Shown here: positions 25,461 to 32,115 of the stretch, piece by piece
How the letters are laid out: each line of letters begins with the position of its first letter
Numbering within the stretch: position 1 is the stretch's first letter
Assembly: GCF_001462455.1 (NCBI RefSeq)
Contig: NZ_LNTD01000069.1
Span: 1-33,726, forward strand
Direction: 5' to 3'
DNA length: 33,726 bases
Origin: Cellulomonas sp. B6
GTDB lineage: Bacteria > Actinomycetota > Actinomycetes > Actinomycetales > Cellulomonadaceae
Notes under the pieces: generated by a model
What the model saw: only the letters and a program-made list of their open reading frames with translations
Told to the model about the DNA's origin: nothing
The model's database searches: none
Translations under genes and position numbers: made by a program

Positions 25461-25585
25461 GGGTGGGCCGGCGACCGTCGGTTACCACTGTGGATGGCCA
25501 GGTCGCGGGTTCGAGTCCCGCCGTCATCTCTGATGACGTAGCTCAGACGGTAGAGCAGGACTCCGGCGTCATCACACGCCCACCC
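25461..25585 (+). ncRNA. Y RNA 2 with complete permuted tRNA mimic
   Basis: About 125 nt. Terminal helix GGGTGGGC (25461-25468) with GCCCACCC (25578-25585), where a T-A pair replaces a C-G pair of Y1. Internal loop CGGC (25469-25472) opposite ATCACAC (25571-25577); second helix GAC(C)GTCGG (25473-25481, one bulged C) with CCGGCGTC (25563-25570). The tRNA-like part has T-arm GCGGG-TTCGAGT-CCCGC (25505-25521), a perfect 7-bp acceptor stem CGTCATC/GATGACG (25522-25528 with 25532-25538) closed by TCT, T8-A9 (25539-25540), and D-arm GCTC-AGACGGTA-GAGC (25541-25556). The AGGTC before the T-arm equals a standard tRNA variable loop. The 109 nt between Y1 and Y2 may hold a promoter (TACAGT 25425-25430). 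Confidence 0.85.
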
Positions 25586-25595
25586 GAGCCTCCCC

Positions 25596-25717
25596 GGAGC
25601 GGGCCGAGGTGTCTTCGGTTACCTGGTGATGGCAGTGCGGGTTCGAGTCCCGACCCCTCGGGGTGCTGCCCGGCGGCGTCAGCCGCCGTACCGGAGCCAC
25701 GACCACACGCCCGCTCC
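25596..25717 (+). ncRNA. Y RNA 3 with degenerate tRNA mimic
   Basis: About 122 nt, starting 10 nt after Y2. Terminal helix GGAGCGGGC (25596-25604) with GCCCGCTCC (25709-25717); internal loop CGAG (25605-25608) opposite GACCACAC (25701-25708); second helix GTGTCTTCGG (25609-25618) with CCGGAGCCAC (25691-25700; one mismatch, one wobble). The T-loop TTCGAGT (25642-25648) is kept on a 4-bp stem. The acceptor equivalent is shortened to ACCCC-TC-GGGGT (25653-25664). The D-arm is replaced by a long hairpin around CGGCGGC-GTCA-GCCGCCG. So the common module is conserved while the tRNA-like part has diverged. Confidence 0.75.
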
Positions 25718-25722
25718 ACCCA

Positions 25723-25849
25723 CGTCGGGGCGGTGGCGGGCCGGAGCGCATCGGTTCTCTCTCTCCCCGTGGACGCCCTTGTGAGGAGGGCACCCCGGTT
25801 CGCCGGGGATCCACCCGGTGCGCACAACACGCCCGCCACCGCCCCGACG
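25723..25849 (+). ncRNA. Y RNA 4 without tRNA mimic, abutting rsr
   Basis: About 127 nt, starting 5 nt after Y3 and ending 22 nt before the rsr ATG. The terminal helix is 19 bp and perfect (25723-25741 with 25831-25849). Internal loop CGGA (25742-25745) opposite ACAACAC (25824-25830); second helix GCGCATCGG (25746-25754) with CCGGTGCGC (25815-25823, one wobble). The apical part is a three-way junction: GTGGA/TCCAC (25769-25773 with 25810-25814), hairpin GCCCT-N7-AGGGC (25775-25791) and a UUCG-capped hairpin CCCCGG-TTCG-CCGGGG (25793-25808). No T-arm or D-arm is present. It may be an independent RNA or the structured leader of rsr. Confidence 0.7.
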
Positions 25850-25871
25850 ACCGACTGAGAGGACACGACCG

Positions 25872-27470
25872 ATGGACGTGCTGCGCACGCTCGGGCTGCG
25901 GCGCACGCCGCAGGGCGAGCGCGCCGACACCCGCCAGGAGCTGAACGCCGCCGGTGGCTACGCGTTCGTGCTCGACGACGTCGCCCGGCTGCGGCGCTTC
26001 CTGACCCTCGGCGTGGACGGCGGCACCTACTACGCCGCGCCGCGCGAGCTGGCGCGGGAGAACGCCGAGGTCGTCGGGCGGATGGCCCACGAGGACCCCG
26101 AGACGCTGGTCAGCACCATCGTCGACGTGTCCGTGCGTGGCGCCGCGCCGCGCCAGAACCCCGCGCTGTTCGCCCTGGCGTACGCCGCGTCGGTGCCGGA
26201 GTCGGCACCGCTCGCGCTCGCGGCGCTGCCGGCCGTCGCCCGGACCGGGACGCACCTGTTCCTGTTCGCGGGCTACGTCGAGCAGTTCCGCGGCTGGGGT
26301 CGGGGTCTGCGGCGCGCCGTCGGTGGTTGGTACACGTCCAAGGACGCCGACGCCCTCGCGTACCAGGCGGTCAAGTACCGCCAGCGTGAGGGCTGGTCGC
26401 ACCGCGACCTGCTGCGCCTGGCGCACCCGACGACGGCCTCGCCGGAGCTGCGGGCGACGTTCGACTGGATCGTCCGCGGTGCGGTCGGCGACGCGACGCC
26501 CACGCTCGTCGAGGGTTTCATGGCGGCGCAGGCCGCCACGGACACCGCGACGTGGGCCGACCTGGTGCGGCGGCACCGGCTGTCGTGGGAGATGCTCCCC
26601 GACGCGGCGCTGGGCGAGGTCGCGGTCTGGGACGCGCTGCTCGACGTCGGCGTGCCGCAGACGGCGCTGATGCGTCAGCTGCCCCGGCTCACGCGGCTCG
26701 GCGTGCTCCCGGACCTCGGCGGCCGGACCGACGAGGTCGTCACCCAGCTGGTCGACCCCGACCGGCAGCGGTCGGCGCGCGTCCACCCGGTCAGCGTGCT
26801 CGTGGCGCAGCGGACGTACGCCTCCGGGCGGTCGGCCCGCGGTGCCGGCGAGTGGACGCCGAGCCGGAAGGTGACCGACGCCCTCGACGCCGCGTTCTAC
26901 GCGGCGTTCGGGGCCGTCGAGCCCTCCGGGAAGCGCACGCTGCTCGCGGTCGACGTCTCGGGCTCGATGGGTGTGCCGATCTCGGGCATGCCGATCACGG
27001 CGCGCGAGGCGTCGGCCGCGCTGGCCCTGGTGCAGCTCGCGACCGAGCCGGCGGCCACCGCCGTCGGCTTCACCACGCGGTCGGGCAGCAGCGGGTGGAA
27101 CGACAGCACGCTGCGGCCGCTCGCGATCTCGCCGCGGCAGCGGCTCGACGACGCCCTGCGCGTGGTCGACGCGATGCCCATGTCCGGCACGGACTGCGCG
27201 CTGCCGATGGCGTGGGCGACCGAGCAGGGCGCCGAGGTCGACACGTTCGTGGTCTACACGGACAGCGAGACCTGGGCCGGCAAGGTGCACCCGCACCAGG
27301 CGCTCGCCGAGTACCGGCGGCGGTCCGGGATCGACGCGCGGCTCGTGGTCGTCGGCATGACGGCGACGGGCTTCTCGATCGCCGACCCGTCGGACGCGGG
27401 GATGCTCGACGTCGTCGGATTCGACGGCGCGGTGCCCTCGCTCGTCACGGAGTTCGCGCGTGGCCTCTAG
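25872..27470 (+). CDS. rsr: TROVE/vWA-domain RNA-binding protein, Ro60 orthologue
   Basis: A 532-residue Ro-sixty-related protein. Residues about 15-345 form the TROVE HEAT-repeat ring that binds Y RNAs and misfolded RNA ends (QELNAAGGYAFVLDDVARLRRFLTLG near the start, GGTYYAAPRELARENAEVV, then VKYRQREGWSHRDLLRLAHP). Residues 350-532 are a von Willebrand A domain with the MIDAS motif DVSGS (Asp361, Ser363, Ser365), SGTDCALPM and VVYTDSETW. The length fits Ro60. ATG 25872 follows GAGAGGA at 8 nt and lies 22 nt after Y RNA 4. In other bacteria Rsr with Y RNA helps RNases in rRNA maturation and RNA decay under stress. No RtcB/RtcA genes are adjacent. Overlaps the next small gene. Confidence 0.95.
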   Translation: MDVLRTLGLRRTPQGERADTRQELNAAGGYAFVLDDVARLRRFLTLGVDGGTYYAAPRELARENAEVVGRMAHEDPETLVSTIVDVSVRGAAPRQNPALFALAYAASVPESAPLALAALPAVARTGTHLFLFAGYVEQFRGWGRGLRRAVGGWYTSKDADALAYQAVKYRQREGWSHRDLLRLAHPTTASPELRATFDWIVRGAVGDATPTLVEGFMAAQAATDTATWADLVRRHRLSWEMLPDAALGEVAVWDALLDVGVPQTALMRQLPRLTRLGVLPDLGGRTDEVVTQLVDPDRQRSARVHPVSVLVAQRTYASGRSARGAGEWTPSRKVTDALDAAFYAAFGAVEPSGKRTLLAVDVSGSMGVPISGMPITAREASAALALVQLATEPAATAVGFTTRSGSSGWNDSTLRPLAISPRQRLDDALRVVDAMPMSGTDCALPMAWATEQGAEVDTFVVYTDSETWAGKVHPHQALAEYRRRSGIDARLVVVGMTATGFSIADPSDAGMLDVVGFDGAVPSLVTEFARGL

Positions 27471-27834
27471 GTCCCCGCGCGGGCCCGACGCGCCGGCCCG
27501 GGGCGGCCCCGATCACGGGGCCGCCCCGCGGTCGTCGCCTGCACGACCGACGTCCGACCTGTCCGCGGGTGCACGGGCGGCGCCCCCACCTGCGGACGCT
27601 CCCCGGCGGACGCCCCGTCGGGGCACCTCGGACCCCCGCGCCACCCGGGCGCGCGAGCTCCACCGCAAGGCCGCCGACGCGGACGAGGTCGCCGCGCGGT
27701 ACCGCCGGGAGCGCGACCGGCTCGTCCTCCAGCTCCGCGCCGAGGACCCCGCGCGGTGGAGCTACTCCGCGATCGCGGACGCGCTGGGCTGCAGCCCGGA
27801 GCTCGTCGCCCTCGTCGTGCGTCGCTCCCGCTGA
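27460..27834 (+). CDS. Small basic protein with C-terminal helix-turn-helix-like end
   Basis: The 124-residue product begins with a Pro/Arg/Ala-rich, probably disordered 60 residues, then a charged helix (TRARELHRKAADADEVAARY), and ends with YSAIADALGCSPELVALVVR, which has the spacing of a helix-turn-helix. No named family is recognised. GTG 27460 has GGAG about 8 nt upstream and starts inside the last codons of rsr (11-nt overlap), so it is translationally coupled to the TROVE protein. It may be an accessory or regulatory factor of the Rsr/Y RNA system. The low-complexity first half makes the start uncertain. Confidence 0.6.
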   Translation: MASRSPRGPDAPARGGPDHGAAPRSSPARPTSDLSAGARAAPPPADAPRRTPRRGTSDPRATRARELHRKAADADEVAARYRRERDRLVLQLRAEDPARWSYSAIADALGCSPELVALVVRRSR

Positions 27835-28186
27835 CGGTCAGCTCCGTCGTCGTCAGGTGCGTGCAGCAGTCACACCGCGAGCCTCGTGCGACCGCGGCGC
27901 TCGCGCGCTGTCGGCGGGTGGGCCGCACGGCCCCGCCCGGTGCCCGCACACCGCGCGGCCGGTACGACCTTCTCTTGGCAATACCACACGACTCGTTGCA
28001 TTCGCACCCGACGCGGTCGCCGGTCCTGTGCGCAGATCGACGTGCACCAAAAGCGCACGGGAAATCGCGTGTCCGTTTCGGGCGTGTCGCGTTCTGCGTC
28101 CCGCTAGCATCGGGCCCGGCGTCGCCGAAGAACGACCCGACCGGCCTGTCTGACGCCGTCATCGATCGCAATCAGAGGAGAACGTA
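27835..28186 (+). promoter_or_regulatory. 352-nt gap with the promoter of the secreted-peptide operon
   Basis: The second half is AT-richer than the surroundings (27972-28075). TAGCAT at 28105-28110 is a good -10 placed 76 nt before the peptide start; no clear -35. TTGGCA (27975-27980) is a possible upstream element. Open frames here are Arg/Pro-rich shadows; I see no gene. Confidence 0.45.
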
Positions 28187-28519
28187 ATGAAGCGGTCTCG
28201 TGTGCTCTCCGTCGTCGCCGCGACGTCGATCGCGCTGGTGCTCGCAGCCACACCCTCGTTCGCGGCCGGCTGGCTGAGCGGATGGAGCAGCGCCTCGAGC
28301 ACGTCCTGGGAGCTTCCCTGCGGGCTCGCCACCCGTGCCCAGGGGGGCTCCTGGGCGAGCATGACGACGGGCGGCTGCAAGTACCGCACCCAGGTCCGGG
28401 CCAAGTACCACGGCGGTTCGGGGAACATCTACACGACGGCCTGGAGCTACGGCGACAGCACGACCGGGAACTCGTACGTCTCCGTGCCCAACGTGACGCA
28501 GCACCAGGTGGGCTACTGA
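28187..28519 (+). CDS. Small secreted Trp/Tyr/Ser/Gly-rich peptide, bacteriocin-like
   Basis: A 110-residue precursor with a Sec signal peptide: basic MKRSR, hydrophobic core to about 20, and cleavage expected after PSFA (26). The mature part of about 84 residues is rich in W, Y, S and G, with two cysteines (45 and 64) that could form a disulfide, and ends in TQHQVGY. ATG 28187 has a strong AGAGGAGAA site. Its downstream partners (lipoprotein, peptidoglycan-binding protein, ABC ATPase, FtsX permease) resemble modules around lactococcin-972-type bacteriocins, and the mature composition is similar. The sequence itself does not prove that family. It could also be a non-toxic secreted factor. Confidence 0.75.
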   Translation: MKRSRVLSVVAATSIALVLAATPSFAAGWLSGWSSASSTSWELPCGLATRAQGGSWASMTTGGCKYRTQVRAKYHGGSGNIYTTAWSYGDSTTGNSYVSVPNVTQHQVGY

Positions 28520-29184
28520 TGCTCGGCGCGGCCGCGCCCGTGCACCGGCTCCTCCGTGCCGCCCCGTCGGGCTCACGGGCGTCTCACGTGCGACGTCGTC
28601 GACACGGGACGGTCACGGCGGTCGTCGCGGGCGTGGCCGCGCTCACCCTGGCAGGGTGCGGAGGGTCGTCGGAGCCCACGGTCGACCCGTCGATGAACTC
28701 GGACCTGCTCGCGTCCGCCCGCGCCAGTGGTGCGAGCGCGGAGCAGATCGCGGTGCTGGAGGGCGGCGAGGTCACCTTCGAGCAGTACCAGGCGGCCGTC
28801 GAGCGGACGATCGCCTGCATGCGTGACGCGGGCATCGAGGTCGTCGGGGACACCGTGACCGAGCCTCGGGGCTTTCCCGAGATCCAGTACTCGTTCGCGC
28901 AGTCGTCGGCCGGCCGGTCCGACGAGCAGACCGAGGCGATCGCGGACGACTGCATCCGGGTGAACAGCATGTACGTCGAGGCGGCGCACCAGACGTCACC
29001 GGGATCGCTGGAAGCGCAGGAGAAGAACTTCGACAAGTTCCGCCCGGCGTTGATCCAATGCCTGCGCGACAACGGCGTCGACGTCGCGGACGATGCCGCC
29101 CAGGGTGACCTCTTCACCGAGTCCGGCCGTATCTGGGAAACCAAGAAGATCGACTGCCTGTCCCAGGCCGGCGTCGGGCGATGA
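28519..29184 (+). CDS. Lipoprotein of the secreted-peptide operon
   Basis: The 221-residue product has a basic lead (SHVRRRRHG), a hydrophobic segment and the lipobox LAGC with Cys47, so it is a membrane-anchored lipoprotein after processing. The mature part is acidic, has further cysteines in paired positions (TIACMRDAGIEVV, then DDCIRVN, then IQCLRDNGVDV, then KIDCLSQAG), suggesting two disulfides and an internal duplication of a C-x-R-D-x-G-hydrophobic motif. The start ATG shares a base with the peptide stop (TGATG). As part of the operon it may protect the producer or hold the substrate; function is inferred. Confidence 0.8.
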   Translation: MLGAAAPVHRLLRAAPSGSRASHVRRRRHGTVTAVVAGVAALTLAGCGGSSEPTVDPSMNSDLLASARASGASAEQIAVLEGGEVTFEQYQAAVERTIACMRDAGIEVVGDTVTEPRGFPEIQYSFAQSSAGRSDEQTEAIADDCIRVNSMYVEAAHQTSPGSLEAQEKNFDKFRPALIQCLRDNGVDVADDAAQGDLFTESGRIWETKKIDCLSQAGVGR

Positions 29185-30236
29185 CGTCACGCAGGGCGAG
29201 CCGCACCAGGCGTACCGCCGTCCTCGCGCTCGGCGTCCTCATCGCGGTCCTGGCCGCCGGATCGGCGTGGTGGGTCCAGCACAGCACCCCCTCCCCGATC
29301 ACGGCGGACGAGCCGTCCGGCCCGCTCGTCGTCCCGGTCACGACCGGTGAGCGGGTCGACCGCTACGGGGTGGGGGTCGCAGCCGGGTACGAGGACGGTG
29401 TCGCCGTCGGGCTCCAGGCGGCAGGGACCGTCACGCACCTGCCGCTGGCGGCCGGTGACGTCCTGGAGAACGGGAGCGTCGTGGTCGTCGTCGACGACGC
29501 GCCGATCGTCGCGTACGCGTCCGACGCACCGTTGTGGCGTGACCTCGACACCGGTGCGCGCGGGCAGGACGTGGCCAGGTTGCAGCGCTTCCTGCGCGAG
29601 CTCGGCCTCTACCGCGGGGGCGACGACGGACGGTTCGAGGCGGCGACGGCACGAGCCGTCCGAGCGTTCAACACGCAGCACGGCAAGCCCGACCAGGGGT
29701 CCGCGTTCACGGTGTCGAGCGTCGCGTGGATCGGCCCGTCGCCGGTGCACGTCGCGACGGTCGAGGTCGCGGCAGGCTCCACCGTCGCGCCCGGCAGCGT
29801 CGTCGTCCGTGGACCGCGCCGTCCGACGTCGATCGCCGTCACCGAGCCCACCGGCGGCATCCCCGCCGGCAGCGACTACGAGCTCGTCGTCAACGGGCTG
29901 GCGGCCCCGTACGTGCCCGGCAGCGGTGCGATCACCGACCCGCAGGCCGTCGCGGCGATCGCCGCATCGCTGGGGACGACCGGCGAAGGCGCAGGTCAGG
30001 TGACGAGCACGGGTGGCGAGTCGGTCCTCCGGGTGCCGGCGTCCGCCATCGTCGTCGACCCGTCGGGCGCCTCCTGCGTCTTCGAGGACGTGGACGACGA
30101 CCCGGTCGCCGTCACCGTCCTGGGCGGGACCCTCGCGAGCGCCGAGCTCGCCCCGGAGGCCGCTCTCACCCGTGTCCTGGCCAACCCGCTCCGCGTGCTG
30201 GAGGATCCGACGTGCGACTCGTCGCCGAAGGCGTGA
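29181..30236 (+). CDS. Peptidoglycan-binding, membrane-fusion-like protein
   Basis: A 351-residue protein with an N-terminal membrane span (12-32), then an outer part with strands typical of periplasmic adaptor (HlyD/MacA-like) proteins (GTVTHLPLAAGDVLENGSVVVVV). A PG_binding_1 domain is inserted at about 122-170 (LDTGARGQDVARLQRFLREL, then DGRFEAATARAVRAFNTQHG). Such adaptor proteins with a peptidoglycan-binding insert accompany actinobacterial FtsX-type ABC transporters. ATGA overlap with the lipoprotein gene; its 3' end overlaps the ATPase start by 25 nt. Confidence 0.88.
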   Translation: MTSRRASRTRRTAVLALGVLIAVLAAGSAWWVQHSTPSPITADEPSGPLVVPVTTGERVDRYGVGVAAGYEDGVAVGLQAAGTVTHLPLAAGDVLENGSVVVVVDDAPIVAYASDAPLWRDLDTGARGQDVARLQRFLRELGLYRGGDDGRFEAATARAVRAFNTQHGKPDQGSAFTVSSVAWIGPSPVHVATVEVAAGSTVAPGSVVVRGPRRPTSIAVTEPTGGIPAGSDYELVVNGLAAPYVPGSGAITDPQAVAAIAASLGTTGEGAGQVTSTGGESVLRVPASAIVVDPSGASCVFEDVDDDPVAVTVLGGTLASAELAPEAALTRVLANPLRVLEDPTCDSSPKA

Positions 30237-30850
30237 CCTTCGCGCACCCCGGATCCCGCCTCCTGCTCGACCACCTGATGCTGCAGGTCGAGGCGGGGGA
30301 GTCGGTGGCCGTCGTCGGACCCTCGGGGTCGGGGAAGACGACCCTGCTCGCGCTGCTCGGCGGCCTGCTCGCGCCCCAGGCGGGCACGCTCGCCCTGGAA
30401 CGGGGCGGCACCCGGGAACCGCTCGCCGACCACGTCTCGTGGGTGCTGCAGACCGTCAACGTGCTCGGCGACCGCACCGTGCTCGACAACGTCGCGGTCG
30501 GGGCGTACGCGGACGGCGTGAGCCGTGCGACCGCCCTCGCACGGGCCGAGCGCGCGCTCGCCGACGTCGGGCTCGCCGGCACCGGTGACCGGCCGGTGCG
30601 CACCCTGTCGGGTGGTGAGGCCCAACGCGTGGTCATCGCGCGCGCGGCGGTCAGCGAGCGGCCCGTGCTGCTCGCCGACGAGCCCACCGGCCAGCTCGAC
30701 CACCGCACGTCCACCGACGTCATCGACGCGCTGCTCGCGTCCGCCGCGGACAAGGTCACAGTCGTCGTCACGCACGACCCCGCGATCGCCGCACGCTGCA
30801 GCCGCACCCTCGCGCTCGGTTCGGGCGTCCTGACCCCGAGCGGCTCATGA
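30212..30850 (+). CDS. ABC transporter ATP-binding protein (MacB/LolD-like)
   Basis: A 212-residue ATPase. Walker A GPSGSGKT (36-43, Lys42), Q-loop Gln80, signature LSGGEAQR (132-139), Walker B VLLADEPTG (Asp156, Glu157) and switch His188 are all present. Its short length and sequence style fit ATPases that pair with FtsX/MacB-type permeases. GTG 30212 follows GGAGG at 7 nt and lies inside the preceding gene, and the stop overlaps the permease start (ATGA). It energises the export or extraction step of the peptide/lipoprotein operon. Confidence 0.93.
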   Translation: MRLVAEGVTFAHPGSRLLLDHLMLQVEAGESVAVVGPSGSGKTTLLALLGGLLAPQAGTLALERGGTREPLADHVSWVLQTVNVLGDRTVLDNVAVGAYADGVSRATALARAERALADVGLAGTGDRPVRTLSGGEAQRVVIARAAVSERPVLLADEPTGQLDHRTSTDVIDALLASAADKVTVVVTHDPAIAARCSRTLALGSGVLTPSGS

Positions 30851-31980
30851 GCACGCCGTCGGGTGCTCCGCAGAAGCGGTGGAGGTTTGCCGCCGCGGTC
30901 GACGAAGGGCTGCGGAACTGGCGCAACGGCCGCTGGCTGACGATCCTCACCACCGTGCTCGTCGTCGCCGCGGCGACCGTCCCCGTCGTGGCCGACGGGC
31001 TCGGCCTCGCTCGGCTGGTCGCCGACGAGCGCAGCTGGGTCGCGGCGGGCGGGCGCATGCTCGTCGTGACCAACGACCCCGCGGGCGGCGTCGACCGGGC
31101 GGCGTGCGAGTCCACGGCCCGTGTCGAGGGGATCACCGCGTCGGCGTCGCTCAGGCGGCTCGCGCTCCGTGCCGGGGTTCCGAACGCCCCGGACGCCAGG
31201 ATCCCCCTGGTGGCCGTCAGCGAGGGCATCGGCCCCGTGCTCGGCCTGCACCCGTCGACGGACGGCGTCATCCTGCCGCCCGAGCTCGCGGACGGCCTCG
31301 GTGTCCGGGCCGGGCAGACCATCACCCTGACGGCCGACATCGATCCGCAGGAGCCCGCCGGGGCGACCGTACTTCCCGTCGGTCCCGTCCCCGTCGCAGC
31401 CGTGGCCGACACCAGCGTGCTCGGCGAGGACAACGCCTACGCGATCCTCCTCCCGACACCCGCAGCGGGACGTGCCGGCGCGTGCTTCGTCACGGCCGAC
31501 GCGGGGTTCCTCGAGTCGGTCCGCGCCGTGCTGCCCACGATGCTCAGCGCCGACGGACAGGACGCGGTGGTCACCGACCGTCTCGTCAACGGCGAGTACA
31601 GCCGCGACTTCTCCGCCGAGTACGCGACACGCGGGCTCGTCGACGCGCCGTGGGCCGTCGGGGCGTCGATCTCCCTGCTGTGGCTCCTGCTGGTGTGGCT
31701 GCGCCGGGGACGGGACGGGCTGTACGCCACGCTCGGGGCGGACCGGGCGACGCGCGCGGTGATCCGCGTGACCGAGGGTGCCGCGCTCGTCGGGACGTCG
31801 ATGCTCCTCGCGGCGGGCACCGCGACGGCGGTCCTCGCCGTGGCCGTCCCCGATCCCCTCGCCGTCGCCCCCGACGTCGTTCGGCACCTGACCATCGTCA
31901 CGTCGGTCGCCGTGCTCGGAGTCCTCGTCAGCGCCGTCCTGCCGCTGAAGTCCCCGCTCGCCGCGTTGAAGGACCGGTGA
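30847..31980 (+). CDS. FtsX-like ABC permease
   Basis: The 377-residue product has one membrane span near the N-terminus (about 30-52), an extracytoplasmic domain of some 200 residues (about 55-270), and three C-terminal spans (ASISLLWLLLVWL; GAALVGTSMLLAAGTATAVLAV; HLTIVTSVAVLGVLVSAVLPL), the four-span FtsX/MacB topology. It ends in PLAALKDR, typical of these permeases. It begins in the ATPase stop (ATGA). These transporters usually do mechanotransmission across the envelope rather than classical transport. Last gene of the operon; convergent with the CotH gene. Confidence 0.9.
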   Translation: MSTPSGAPQKRWRFAAAVDEGLRNWRNGRWLTILTTVLVVAAATVPVVADGLGLARLVADERSWVAAGGRMLVVTNDPAGGVDRAACESTARVEGITASASLRRLALRAGVPNAPDARIPLVAVSEGIGPVLGLHPSTDGVILPPELADGLGVRAGQTITLTADIDPQEPAGATVLPVGPVPVAAVADTSVLGEDNAYAILLPTPAAGRAGACFVTADAGFLESVRAVLPTMLSADGQDAVVTDRLVNGEYSRDFSAEYATRGLVDAPWAVGASISLLWLLLVWLRRGRDGLYATLGADRATRAVIRVTEGAALVGTSMLLAAGTATAVLAVAVPDPLAVAPDVVRHLTIVTSVAVLGVLVSAVLPLKSPLAALKDR

Positions 31981-32065
31981 GCGCCGACGGCGGAGTCCGC
32001 CCCGACGTTCGTCCGGGCCTCCTGGACCGGCGCGCCCGACCGGGGCGACGACGACGTCCGACCGT

Positions 32066-32103
32066 GGGCACGACGTCGACCCCGCACGCCCGACGCCGTG
32101 CCC
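32066..32103. terminator. Weak hairpin between convergent permease and CotH genes
   Basis: GGGCACG (32066-32072) pairs with CGTGCCC (32097-32103) around a 24-nt loop, in the 135-nt gap 31981-32115. It has no T-tract; a terminator role is only suggested by position. Confidence 0.3.
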
Positions 32104-32115
32104 GTCCAGGGCCGT

